Positions 22,956 through 31,657 of a stretch of 42,597 nt of DNA are shown in pieces. The notes below the pieces were generated by a model. It did no database searches, had not been told where the DNA came from, and was given only the letters and a program-made list of their open reading frames with translations. The stretch comes from Candidatus Woesearchaeota archaeon (lineage in GTDB: Archaea > Nanobdellota > Nanobdellia > Woesearchaeales > JAGVYF01): contig JACQSS010000071.1 in the NCBI GenBank assembly GCA_016211195.1, positions 1 to 42,597 on the forward strand, given 5' to 3'. How positions within the stretch are numbered: position 1 is the stretch's first letter; each line of letters starts with the position of its first letter. The translations under genes were made by a program, and so were the position numbers.

Positions 22956-25900
22956 ATGACAAAGATCAATAAAATAGTAATGCATGGTTTCAAGAGCTTT
23001 GCAAAGAGGACAGAATTGTTGTTCGGCAACCAGTTCAATGTTATCCTTGGTCCGAACGGCTCAGGCAAGAGTAATGTGGGCGATGCTGTCTGCTTTGTCC
23101 TCGGCCGTGGCTCAAGCAAGGCGCTGCGCGTGGAGAAGTCAGCAAACCTCATTTACAATGGAGGCAAGCTTAAGACACCAGCCAAGCTCGCAGAAGTCAG
23201 CATTTTCTTTGACAACGAGAAAAAGACATTCCCTTTTGAAGAAAAAGAAGTGAAGCTGTCCCGCATCGTCAAGCAGAATGGGGCAAGCGTCTACCGCATC
23301 AACAACAAGAAGCACACACGGCAGGAGATTCTTGATATGCTCTCTCATGCGCGGATTGACCCGGATGGATTCAATCTTATCCTGCAGGGAGATATCGCAC
23401 ATTTCATTGAAATGCCCCCTGTCGAAAGGAGGAAAATCATTGAAGAGATTGCCGGCATCTCTGTCTATGAGGACAAGAAAGAGAAAGCAGTCAGGGAACT
23501 GACTGCTGTTGAGCAGAAGATAAATGACGCAGAGCTTATCCTCTCTGAGCGTAAGACACATCTGAACGAGCTCCGCAAGGAACGCGATCAGGCGCTCAAG
23601 TTCAAGGAGCTGCGCGACAAAGTGAATGAGAATAAGGCGACCTACCTCAAACTGCAGATAGATAAGAAACAGGAAGTCCATGATACATTACAGAAGAAAA
23701 TCGACCATGGCAAGGAGCAATTCGATGATGTCGAGCAAAACGTCAAGGGGCTCAAGACAAAAAATGAAGAGAAGCGGAAAGAAGTCGAGAAAATCACCAA
23801 GGAGATAGAGGACAAGGGAGAACGGGAGCAGGTACTCCTCCACAGGGAAGTCGAGCAGCTCAAGGTTGCATTGGCAACAAACAAGACACGCATCAGCAAT
23901 TGTCAGCAGGAAATAGCCAAAGTCAAGTCACGGAAAGAACAGCTCAAGGCAAACCTGACAGAGGTGGCGGACCGCATCAAGGCATTGGAAGCACGCAAGA
24001 AAGAGATAGGCAAGCTGCGGCAGGAGAAGCAGAAACAGCTTGAGCGGCTGGATGTTTCCCTTGCCCAGTTCAATGCAAAGCACGGTATTAATGATGCAAC
24101 AGCTATCGAGAAGGAAATCGGGGAACTTGACCAGCAGGCAGACGTGCTGGAAAAACAGATTCAGGAAATTCGTACACGGCAGCAGGACCTCCTCCGGCGC
24201 AAGGACCAGATTGACTATGAGCTCAAAACGATTGATGCGCGTCTTGACAAGGTGAAGCAGCTTGAGGCAGAGAACGCTGGTCAGATACAAGCGCTCAAGA
24301 TGAAGCGTGAGCTGTTCAAGAAAACCACGCTTGAACTGAACACACTCCTGTCTGAGGATTCCAGCCTTGCGGCACAGATGGCAAACGCCCGGTCACGATT
24401 CAGCGATGCCAATGAGCGCCTCGCAAAGGTGCAGGCAAAAACAATCAGCGTGCAAGAAAAGCTGGCAGGGGACCTTGCAGTCAAGAAGATACTAGAGCTG
24501 CGTCGGGAAAAACATGGCATCCATGGCATGGTCTCTGAATTGGGCGAAGTCAACAGCAAATATGCCACAGCACTCGAAGTTGCTGCCGGGAATAAAATCA
24601 CCAGTATCGTTGTCGAAAATGACAAAGTGGCGGCGGACTGTATCGCCTACCTCAAAGAGAACCGGCTGGGTATTGCAACATTTTTGCCGCTGAACAAAAT
24701 AAAGCCCATCAGGATAGATGATGAGACAAAGGATTGTGTCAAAGCAAAAGGGACTCACGGCCTTGCGCTGGACCTTGTCTCTTATGACCCCAAATTCAAG
24801 AACGTCTTTTCTTATGTCTTTGGCGGAAGCGTTGTCGTGGATGACATCGAAACTGCGCGCCGCATCGGAGTGGGCAGAGCAAAGATGGTCACGCTCGATG
24901 GAGACCTTGCAGACATTTCCGGCGCCATGAAAGGCGGCTTCCGGACAAAAGGGAAAACTGGCCTCGGTTTCCAGCAGAAAGAGCTTATGAAAGAATTGCA
25001 TGAGCTTGAAAAGGCTGTCGCAGATAGCCAGCAGCTCATGGATGCGCTTGACCGCAAACGGCATGAAAACGAAGAGCGCATTGTATCGCTGCGCAAGGCA
25101 AAGGCAGAGATGGAAGCAGAAATCATCACACTTGAGAAATCACTGCATCTTGAATCGAGTGACCTTGAGACAACGAAACGGGGGCGTGAAGGGCTTCTGG
25201 ACGAAATGAAAGCAGTGGACAAGGAACTGGAGCAGGTCATTGGCCGCATCAGTACCGTCAACCGTGACCTTGCTGCAATCAAAATAAAGAGACAGGAATT
25301 GCGCACCCGGATTTCCCAGCTCCATAACCCGTCGCTTGTCGCAGAGCTCAAGTCATTCGAGGAAATGCGCACCGCAGTACGAGAGGAAATGATCAAGCTC
25401 GATGCAGAAGTGACGAATGCAGATGCGCAGATTGCGCTTGCTGTGCCGGAGCATGAAAAGACGATCAGCATTCTCAAGCAGCACGATAAAGAAATTGAGG
25501 ATTTTGACCATGAAAGCAAGAATCTTAGTGAGAAAGTAAAACAAGACGAGGCACTGCTGGCAGAACGGGAACGGCAGACGCAGGAGTTCTACCAGAAGTA
25601 CAAGGAATTGTTTGCAAAGCGACAGGCGATCAATGATGAGATAGCTAGGAACGACCGTCAGGCAGACGAGTTACGGGAGCGTCAACGGAAGATTGAGATC
25701 GAGATGAATACCCATTCGCTGGAGACTGCGCACATCAAAGGGGAACTGGCTGCGCTGCTGACAGAATTCGAACAGTACAAGGGTACCACGATCAATGATA
25801 AGACAGAAGGTGTGCTCCGTCAGGAAATCGAGCGATACGAAAAGATGGTCCAGAACCTCGGTGCCGTGAATATGCGCGCCCTTGACGTGTACGAAGCAAT

Positions 25901-26447
25901 TGAGAAAGAATATAATGCACTGCTGGAAAAGAAAGAAAAGCTCAAAGTGGAAAAAGGAGATGTGCTGGCACTGATCAATGAGATCGAGACAAAGAAGAAA
26001 GATATCTTCATGAAGTCATTCGACGTGGTCAATGAGCACTTCAAGAGCATCTTCCTGACTCTGTCCACCAAGGGAGAGGCATTCCTTGAGTTGGAAAATC
26101 CCGAGACGATTTTTGATGAGGGTGTGCTGATAAAGGTCAGATTGATCGGCACCAAGTTCCTTGATATCCGGTCATTGTCCGGCGGAGAAAAGGCCATGAC
26201 TGCGCTCGCGTTCATTTTCGCTATACAGGATTACCAGCCACACTCATTCTACATCTTCGATGAAGTGGATGCAGCGTTGGACAAGCACAATTCCGAGAAG
26301 CTTGCCAAGCTCATCAGGCAATATTCTGACAAGGCCCAGTACATTGTCGTCTCGCATAATGATGCCATCATCTCAGAAGGCGACTATCTCTATGGCGTCT
26401 CCATGGACGAACATAATGTTTCGAATGTGACGAGCTTGAAGCTGTAG
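22956..26447 (+). CDS. smc: Chromosome segregation ATPase SMC
   Basis: SMC dimers organise and segregate chromosomes. The Walker A loop GPNGSGKSNVGDA lies near residue 33, followed by the Q-loop LQGDI. Coiled-coil arms run from about 170 to 510 and 670 to 1000. The hinge lies at about 515-660 (HGIHGMVSELGEVNSKYATA, ending GAMKGGF). The ABC signature LSGGEKAM and Walker B FYIFDEVDAALD lie near 1075-1110. The full 1163 residues are normal. A TATA box (ATATTTAAAAG, about 22918-22926) precedes it by about 33 nt. No scpA follows directly; instead the AT-richer MNT/HEPN pair comes next. Confidence 0.96.
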   Translation: MTKINKIVMHGFKSFAKRTELLFGNQFNVILGPNGSGKSNVGDAVCFVLGRGSSKALRVEKSANLIYNGGKLKTPAKLAEVSIFFDNEKKTFPFEEKEVKLSRIVKQNGASVYRINNKKHTRQEILDMLSHARIDPDGFNLILQGDIAHFIEMPPVERRKIIEEIAGISVYEDKKEKAVRELTAVEQKINDAELILSERKTHLNELRKERDQALKFKELRDKVNENKATYLKLQIDKKQEVHDTLQKKIDHGKEQFDDVEQNVKGLKTKNEEKRKEVEKITKEIEDKGEREQVLLHREVEQLKVALATNKTRISNCQQEIAKVKSRKEQLKANLTEVADRIKALEARKKEIGKLRQEKQKQLERLDVSLAQFNAKHGINDATAIEKEIGELDQQADVLEKQIQEIRTRQQDLLRRKDQIDYELKTIDARLDKVKQLEAENAGQIQALKMKRELFKKTTLELNTLLSEDSSLAAQMANARSRFSDANERLAKVQAKTISVQEKLAGDLAVKKILELRREKHGIHGMVSELGEVNSKYATALEVAAGNKITSIVVENDKVAADCIAYLKENRLGIATFLPLNKIKPIRIDDETKDCVKAKGTHGLALDLVSYDPKFKNVFSYVFGGSVVVDDIETARRIGVGRAKMVTLDGDLADISGAMKGGFRTKGKTGLGFQQKELMKELHELEKAVADSQQLMDALDRKRHENEERIVSLRKAKAEMEAEIITLEKSLHLESSDLETTKRGREGLLDEMKAVDKELEQVIGRISTVNRDLAAIKIKRQELRTRISQLHNPSLVAELKSFEEMRTAVREEMIKLDAEVTNADAQIALAVPEHEKTISILKQHDKEIEDFDHESKNLSEKVKQDEALLAERERQTQEFYQKYKELFAKRQAINDEIARNDRQADELRERQRKIEIEMNTHSLETAHIKGELAALLTEFEQYKGTTINDKTEGVLRQEIERYEKMVQNLGAVNMRALDVYEAIEKEYNALLEKKEKLKVEKGDVLALINEIETKKKDIFMKSFDVVNEHFKSIFLTLSTKGEAFLELENPETIFDEGVLIKVRLIGTKFLDIRSLSGGEKAMTALAFIFAIQDYQPHSFYIFDEVDAALDKHNSEKLAKLIRQYSDKAQYIVVSHNDAIISEGDYLYGVSMDEHNVSNVTSLKL

Positions 26448-26485
26448 CACGTGGTGGTTCCAAAAAAGTTCATGTGGGTTCTTAT

Positions 26486-26501
26486 GTTACCACGTGGTAA
26501 C
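26486..26501. promoter_or_regulatory. Perfect 16-bp palindrome, probable operator 1
   Basis: GTTACCACGTGGTAAC is perfectly symmetric and lies just upstream of the TATA-like CTTATATAG (about 26510-26517) of the HTH-nucleotidyltransferase gene. A related CACGTGGTGGTTCCAAAAAA occurs 43 bp upstream at 26448, giving a degenerate direct repeat of the right half. Confidence 0.65.
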
Positions 26502-26516
26502 CAAAAAACTTATATA

Positions 26517-26530
26517 GTAACGTAAGTTAC
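26517..26530. promoter_or_regulatory. Second inverted repeat, probable operator 2
   Basis: GTAAC-gtaa-GTTAC overlaps the downstream edge of the TATA box and the likely transcription start, 10 nt before the ATG at 26541. It uses the same GTAAC/GTTAC half-site as operator 1. A repressor bound at both sites would block the TATA box from two sides, which fits autoregulation by the HTH domain encoded next. Confidence 0.6.
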
Positions 26531-26540
26531 CATAGAAATA

Positions 26541-27146
26541 ATGACCAGAGAACCAAAGACGAAAAAAATACTCTCAAGGGTAGAGTTATTTGAATTGAAC
26601 GAAGCGTATCAAAAAGCAGTCTACTGGTTCTTTTCATTTCCAGCCATACCAATCGGTCTCAATGATTTGTCTTCTGCACTGGACATATCAAAAACAACGA
26701 CAAAGAAGATTATAGCGAGCCTTGAAAAGGAAGGATTTGTGACAAAAAACATCTACGGCAAGACCTGGATAATCACATGCAATAAGAACCACCATTTCAA
26801 TTTCACGAAGAAGATAGCCTTTAATCTTGCCATGGTTTTTGAGGCGTATGAATCGGGGCTGAGAGACCAGATTCTCCCCCTTGTGGGAAATGCTCAGGCA
26901 GTCATCCTTTTTGGCAGTTATCGGAAAGGAGATGATACTGAAAAAAGCGACATCGATATCGCGGTTGAGGTAACCGGCAATGCTGACTTAAGGATAATCC
27001 AGCTCGGAAGAATCTCACAATTTGGATATCGAATGGATGTGCCCGTCAACGTGCACATTTTTTCAAGGGACAGGATTGATATCAACCTGTTCTCAAATAT
27101 TGCAAATGGGATTGTATTGGAAGGGTTTCTTGAAGTGAGAATATGA
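26541..27146 (+). CDS. HTH-fused minimal nucleotidyltransferase (MNT-type)
   Basis: The N-terminal 80 residues form a winged-helix DNA-binding domain (LSSALDISKTTTKKIIASLEKEGFV). The C-terminal part has the nucleotidyltransferase signature GSYRKGDDTEKSDID (residues 125-139), the GS-x10-DxD pattern that holds the nucleotide and metal. MNT proteins paired with HEPN proteins form type VII toxin-antitoxin-like modules in which the MNT can AMPylate and silence the HEPN nuclease. The stop overlaps the next ATG by 4 nt (ATGA), as expected for such a pair. Its own HTH and the two palindromes upstream suggest autoregulation. Base composition is AT-richer than smc, suggesting later acquisition. Confidence 0.85.
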   Translation: MTREPKTKKILSRVELFELNEAYQKAVYWFFSFPAIPIGLNDLSSALDISKTTTKKIIASLEKEGFVTKNIYGKTWIITCNKNHHFNFTKKIAFNLAMVFEAYESGLRDQILPLVGNAQAVILFGSYRKGDDTEKSDIDIAVEVTGNADLRIIQLGRISQFGYRMDVPVNVHIFSRDRIDINLFSNIANGIVLEGFLEVRI

Positions 27147-27550
27147 GATATAAGCGCCCAGACAGGAAAAATGCCATGAGTATTCTTGAAGCTGCTCAAC
27201 GGGACATGAAGTATACGGACTCACTTGAAGTCTCTGAATACTCCGGGCCGACAATTATAAGGAATATCTATGAATGTTTCAGGATGATGGGTGACTCAAT
27301 ATTGGTTGCCGAAGGAATAGAATCCGAAGACCACATAACTCCAATTAACGAACTCATGAAATTGAAGGTAACAACAGATAGGCCTGTTAATCTTCTTGAT
27401 AATCTACGTCGATTACGGCATAACATCAATTATTACGGATACAAACCATCTCCTGAGGACGTAAGGGAAGTCAAGGCCATAGCAAAAAGCCTTTTTGAAC
27501 CAATCAGGAATGAAGTCCTAAGAAAGATTACGAAGAATATGGACGGATAA
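27143..27550 (+). CDS. HEPN-like partner of the nucleotidyltransferase
   Basis: The 135-residue, all-helical protein is translationally coupled to the MNT gene. The helix LDNLRRLRHNINYYGYKPS (residues 85-103) resembles the catalytic or nucleotide-contacting helix of HEPN proteins. However, the textbook R-x4-6-H spacing is not met: the nearest arginines are 1, 3 and 4 residues before H93. It may therefore be a divergent HEPN, or a non-catalytic substrate-binding partner. The size, helical content and gene order still fit the MNT-HEPN arrangement. It could act as an RNase toxin neutralised by AMPylation, but that is inference. Confidence 0.68.
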   Translation: MRYKRPDRKNAMSILEAAQRDMKYTDSLEVSEYSGPTIIRNIYECFRMMGDSILVAEGIESEDHITPINELMKLKVTTDRPVNLLDNLRRLRHNINYYGYKPSPEDVREVKAIAKSLFEPIRNEVLRKITKNMDG

Positions 27551-27565
27551 CCGTTAAAGAGAAAA

Positions 27566-27575
27566 CTATTTATAG
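27566..27575 (+). promoter_or_regulatory. TATA box of the secreted-protein gene
   Basis: CTATTTATAG in the gap after the HEPN-like gene lies about 40 nt before the preferred ATG at 27613. A GGTGGTG a few nt before that ATG is a strong ribosome site, so a short leader is expected. Confidence 0.5.
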
Positions 27576-27612
27576 AAGCCACACGAAGGCATTGGTGCAT
27601 GGGGTGGTGTAC

Positions 27613-28323
27613 ATGAATCTACGATTTGTTGTGGAAGGAACGCTCGTGGCAGGTCTTGGCCTTGCGGCAGGGCTCTTGATTGGAACGGCAGATGCAACAA
27701 GAAAATATGAGCAAGGCATTATACAATACATGGTGCAACAGAAGGGAGATGCGCAAGCGCGCGAAGCAAAACAGCAGGAAGCGCAGCAACATGACCTCGC
27801 GTATATGTTGTCCCAAGGCAAAGATATCCTTGCACCAATCGGATTACCAAAAGGGTATCAGTACGGAGTAATTTCATTTGGACCGGCTAACAATTCAGCA
27901 TCTTTCCAAGGGCCGGCAAGTGCTCAAGTGGGAAGTTTCTCTGTTGCTAACAGGGATATGCTCATCACGCTGAGGAACGCCTATGGTGGATTCCTCTGCA
28001 CGAGCACGTTACAAGAAGAACCAAGCATCGTTGTTCTTGCGGGAACCGGCAATCTGTCACGAGCGGCAGTCAATGACCTTTCTAGGGAATTTCAAGCTGG
28101 TTTGGGAGGCGCAATCCTCAAGAAGGGAGATTGTTACGTTGCTGTTCTCAATGTGCCAGATAGGGGCGCACGGCGTGAATATAAGGAGAATAGTAGTAAC
28201 GCCCATGGTAGACCTGAATTCACTGACACTTTAACACCACAGGATACCCAAGATAGAGATGTGTGCATTGAATTGACGGATAAACTCCAGAAGCAGTATG
28301 GATTGGAAATTATACTGAAGTAA
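27613..28323 (+). CDS. Secreted or membrane-tethered unrecognised protein
   Basis: The track starts at a TTG (27592), but ATG 27613 is preferred because a GGGGTGGTG ribosome site lies a few nt upstream. The N-terminus is then MNLRFVVEGTLVAGLGLAAG, a good signal or anchor helix. A helical Gln/Glu/Ala-rich stretch follows (AQAREAKQQEAQQHD), then a soluble domain with strands GVISFGP and YVAVLNVPD. I do not recognise the family. It has its own TATA box and ends 10 nt before the stop of the convergent deacetylase gene. Confidence 0.62.
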   Translation: MNLRFVVEGTLVAGLGLAAGLLIGTADATRKYEQGIIQYMVQQKGDAQAREAKQQEAQQHDLAYMLSQGKDILAPIGLPKGYQYGVISFGPANNSASFQGPASAQVGSFSVANRDMLITLRNAYGGFLCTSTLQEEPSIVVLAGTGNLSRAAVNDLSREFQAGLGGAILKKGDCYVAVLNVPDRGARREYKENSSNAHGRPEFTDTLTPQDTQDRDVCIELTDKLQKQYGLEIILK

Positions 28324-28332
28324 AATTTTTTC

Positions 28333-28938
28333 TTATTTTTTATGATTGTTCTCCAGCCACTTCTCCAACTCCGTCCTGTACCTCGGATATGCATAGCAAT
28401 GCATCATCAGACGGCCTTCTTTCTGGAAGAAGCAAGGGTCTTCCAGATCGACATGATCCCACGGACGCTCAACAAGGTGGGAAGGCAATGGCACTGGCAG
28501 AAAAAACTGGCCGCGCTTGAGATTGGAGAGCCAGTTCCGCAGGAAGATAAAAGCGCCCCAGCGTCGCCAGACAGATCTATTGAAAGAAGAGTCAAAGATG
28601 CCCATCTGTGCCAGAATGCGCAGTGATGCATTAGTGAAATCGAGACAGGGAAACCGCCACCCGGCCATCATCATCCCGTACCGTAAAAAAGCGGCCCTCG
28701 TTTTCCCAATAAGCAGTTTCTGCCGGGCAGACGACAGCAGCGCAAAGTTCTCATGGTGAAACCCATGACCACCAACAGTATGGTATTTCGCAATAAAACG
28801 GCATTTCACCGGATATTTCTCGACAAGATAGCCACAGATGTAGAACTCGCCATGAAGGCCATGTTTCCTCAACAGGTTAGCACAATCCACTGCAGCAGCA
28901 ACGTCCTGCTCCACATCCATGGTAAAGATTTGTTTCAT
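28333..28938 (-). CDS. Polysaccharide deacetylase (NodB-like)
   Basis: The track ORF begins at 29091 inside asnB. The ATG at 28938, one nt after the asnB stop, is the real start because it opens with MKQIFTMDVEQDV. The NodB fold is indicated by TMDVEQD (an Asp-bearing motif 1 at residues 6-12) and GGHGFHHENF (the H-x-x-H zinc motif near 67-76). LRILAQMGIFDSSF further on matches the later strand of the family. At about 200 residues it is short but complete. It would remove acetyl groups from a cell-surface or lipid-linked sugar. Being last in the asnB operon supports a glycan-modifying role. Confidence 0.82.
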   Translation of the reverse strand: MKQIFTMDVEQDVAAAVDCANLLRKHGLHGEFYICGYLVEKYPVKCRFIAKYHTVGGHGFHHENFALLSSARQKLLIGKTRAAFLRYGMMMAGWRFPCLDFTNASLRILAQMGIFDSSFNRSVWRRWGAFIFLRNWLSNLKRGQFFLPVPLPSHLVERPWDHVDLEDPCFFQKEGRLMMHCYAYPRYRTELEKWLENNHKK

Positions 28939-28939
28939 G

Positions 28940-30748
28940 TCACACCAGATACTGCTTCGCCCATTCGCCCAGTAACGCCAGGGGAAAGACACGATTGCCG
29001 TGTTCTGGATTTTGCGGTTCCAGCAATCGGGCAACCTGTTGATGCGTGATGCCGATAGCGTTGCAAACGTGCTTGTCACCGAACAAGTCATTGCAATGAC
29101 CTTTTAGCACCGTTTCACTCCACTTCTTCACGGGCGGCGTGAACCCATACTTGCTGCGTGACAAGATTTCTTTTGGCAACGTGTCTTTCAGGGCATAGCG
29201 TACCAGATACTTTCCTGTCAAACCATTGACTTTGTACTGAACGGGAAGATGTGCTGCAAACTCGAGCATCAGATTATCAAGATACGGGACCCGCGATTCG
29301 ACTGCATGGGCCATATTCACCTTGTCATCCACCATGAGATAATTCTCAGCAAGCATGAATCGCATATCGAGCCTGATGACCTGATTAACAGCCTTGTCCT
29401 GTGTCGCAAAAAATGGGGCAAGCCGTTCATGTGCAGACTGATGAGGGAATCCTAGGTCGTTAATGACCATGTCCGGGAACGATTTGTAAATGAGTTTTGC
29501 ATAGGCCTGCGCAGGCTCCCGGGCAAGTGGCGCCAGCTCTGCCCCGAACTGCGCATAGCGTGCCCATTTACCCGACAGGAATGATGTTGACGCATGAAGC
29601 AGCTTACCGAGCGGAGCAGGCATCCGCTGTATATGCGCGATGACTTTGTGCTGCCGGTACCCACCAAAGAGTTCATCCCCCCCATTGCCCGTCAGCACAA
29701 CAGTCACTTTCTTTTTTGCCTGCTTTGCCATATGGTACAAAGGGATTGACGCTGCATTGGCAATGGGTTCGTCCAGCTGATGCGCCAGTATCGGCAAGGT
29801 ACCAAGGACCTGCTCACTGGTAACAATAATTGCCTGATGGTCGGTCGAGAACTGTTCAGCAACGAGGGACGCATATTTGGTTTCATCCACAACATCGGGT
29901 GAGTCAAACCCCACTGAGAAAGTGCGCACGGGTTGCTTTGACAGGGATGCCATGGAAGCAACCACAGAACTGCTGTCCAATCCGCCGGAGAGATACGCAC
30001 CATACGGGACATCGGACATCAGCTGCTGCTTGACGCACTGCTTAAGCAGTGCACGGAAGCCGAGTGCATAATATTCCCTGCTCCCACCGCCTTCTGCAAA
30101 AGTGATATCCCAATACTTCTTCAGCTCAAGCTGGCCATCCTTTAGCACAGCATAATGGCCGGGCGGAAGCTTATGGATATCTTCCCACATGGTTGACGGA
30201 CTGGGTACAAAACCGTACTGGAGCATATCGCCCACACTCTCCTTACGCAATGTCCGCGGAATATCTGCTGCGAGCAACGCTTTGATCTCCGACGCAAAAA
30301 GAAGCTTTCCGTTTTTCCAGTAATAATAAAGCGGCTTGATGCCGACCCGATCCCGACCGAGCAGAAGGAGCTTCTTCTGGTCATCATACAGCGCAAATGC
30401 GAACATCCCATTTAATTTTGATATGAAACCAACGCCCCATTCCTCATAACCATGGACAAGCACTTCTGTATCGGCATTGCTCGTGAAACGATGACGGATA
30501 AGCTCATTGCGTAATTGCTGATGATTGTAGATTTCCCCATTGAGGATGACACAGATGGTTCCATCTTCATTGTACATGGGCTGCCGTCCTTTTTCACTCA
30601 CATCAACGATACTCAGACGTTGATGGCCAAGACTTATTCCCTGAGAAAGATGAGAGCCATGCTGATCCGGTCCTCTGTGGGCGACGGCCTTCATCATGCG
30701 CTGCAGCTGGTTTTTTTCCTCCCAATTCATGCCGACAATGCCGCACAT
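28940..30748 (-). CDS. asnB: Glutamine-dependent asparagine synthase family protein
   Basis: The protein begins MCGIVG, so Cys2 is the glutaminase nucleophile exposed by Met removal. Residues 20-200 hold the rest of the amidotransferase domain (HRGPDQHG, GHQRLSIVD, LNGEIYNH). The ATP-pyrophosphatase loop SGGLDSSSVVA is near residue 255, and FGGYRQHK follows. At 602 residues it is complete. In polysaccharide loci such enzymes often amidate a sugar acid or other carboxylate rather than make free asparagine, and its neighbours here favour that. It lies 2 nt after the glycosyltransferase gene and 1 nt before the deacetylase gene. Confidence 0.93.
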   Translation of the reverse strand: MCGIVGMNWEEKNQLQRMMKAVAHRGPDQHGSHLSQGISLGHQRLSIVDVSEKGRQPMYNEDGTICVILNGEIYNHQQLRNELIRHRFTSNADTEVLVHGYEEWGVGFISKLNGMFAFALYDDQKKLLLLGRDRVGIKPLYYYWKNGKLLFASEIKALLAADIPRTLRKESVGDMLQYGFVPSPSTMWEDIHKLPPGHYAVLKDGQLELKKYWDITFAEGGGSREYYALGFRALLKQCVKQQLMSDVPYGAYLSGGLDSSSVVASMASLSKQPVRTFSVGFDSPDVVDETKYASLVAEQFSTDHQAIIVTSEQVLGTLPILAHQLDEPIANAASIPLYHMAKQAKKKVTVVLTGNGGDELFGGYRQHKVIAHIQRMPAPLGKLLHASTSFLSGKWARYAQFGAELAPLAREPAQAYAKLIYKSFPDMVINDLGFPHQSAHERLAPFFATQDKAVNQVIRLDMRFMLAENYLMVDDKVNMAHAVESRVPYLDNLMLEFAAHLPVQYKVNGLTGKYLVRYALKDTLPKEILSRSKYGFTPPVKKWSETVLKGHCNDLFGDKHVCNAIGITHQQVARLLEPQNPEHGNRVFPLALLGEWAKQYLV

Positions 30749-30750
30749 CG

Positions 30751-31614
30751 TTATGCTCCTCCTTGCGTTACGTACTTCTCAAGAACTGCACAATACTTCT
30801 TCGCCTGTTCCATCCACGTGCCCGAAGTCTGTTGGAACCATTCGCGTGCTGCTGCACCGAGAGCAGCAGCTTCTTTCGGGTGCTGGATAAGATGCTTAAT
30901 GCCTGACGCAAGGTCTGACGTATAGTATGCAGGATAGCCCACAAGCTCGGCAAGATTCGGTTTTATGGCAACCACGGGCTTTGCCATTGCAGCATAATCA
31001 TACATCTTGATGCTCGAATCCCATGAGATGGGATAAACACAGACTCGCGCTTTGGCAATGTATTGCGGAACCTCCTCATTGGGAATATCCGTCACAATCT
31101 TCAGGGAAATGCCTGCTTTTTTGCAGGCGTCTATCAACGCTGGAATATTGTAAATAGGGACAACCTGCCCGACATAACAAGCATCATACTCCTGCTTTTC
31201 TTTGCGAGGAACAAAATCAGAACCATTGGGAATCAGGTCATCACCGTCATAGGTAACAAGGTTATACCTTGTCGGGGCAGTGACATAATCATGATGTCGC
31301 CTGAAGAAACGAATGCGTTTCTCAGAAGGATACAGCGCAAAGTGGTCCGTCAGGTCATGCACAAAAACAGCATGCCTTTTTCCGGGCAGCAGATGGTGGA
31401 ATCCGGTAATCAGACCAGCCACTTTACCTACGGAGATCACAACATCCGGTTTGAACCGCCAATATGTCCAGAGATAATGCCACCAGTCCTGCTTGTAGAT
31501 ATAGGTCACCTGATGCCCTAATTGCTGGAAGAGATACGGGAACCGCGTCCAGCGCATTTTTGCCTTATGCGCATGATACGGCTGCGTATCGTGTGTGATG
31601 ACGAGGATTTTCAT
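30751..31614 (-). CDS. GT4-like glycosyltransferase
   Basis: A GT-B fold glycosyltransferase of 287 residues, shorter than usual because the N-terminal Rossmann domain is compact (MKILVITHDTQPYHAH). The C-terminal donor domain shows CYVGQVVPIYNIPALIDA near 165-182 and MYDYAAMAKPVVAIK near 230, the equivalent of the E-x7-E loop region. It has no signal or membrane segment, so it works at the inner membrane face. A minus-strand TATA-like ATTTAAAAATAA near 31633-31643 lies about 24 nt upstream. This gene starts the asnB-deacetylase operon. Confidence 0.8.
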   Translation of the reverse strand: MKILVITHDTQPYHAHKAKMRWTRFPYLFQQLGHQVTYIYKQDWWHYLWTYWRFKPDVVISVGKVAGLITGFHHLLPGKRHAVFVHDLTDHFALYPSEKRIRFFRRHHDYVTAPTRYNLVTYDGDDLIPNGSDFVPRKEKQEYDACYVGQVVPIYNIPALIDACKKAGISLKIVTDIPNEEVPQYIAKARVCVYPISWDSSIKMYDYAAMAKPVVAIKPNLAELVGYPAYYTSDLASGIKHLIQHPKEAAALGAAAREWFQQTSGTWMEQAKKYCAVLEKYVTQGGA

Positions 31615-31657
31615 ACGACGACTGATGGCAGTTTATTTTTAAATGTAGCGTAAATTC

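Noticed and set aside
24812-25519. 235-residue minus-strand ORF opposite smc
   Set aside because: Low-complexity Ser/Arg-rich translation, a typical antisense shadow of a charged coiled-coil gene; smc is certain.
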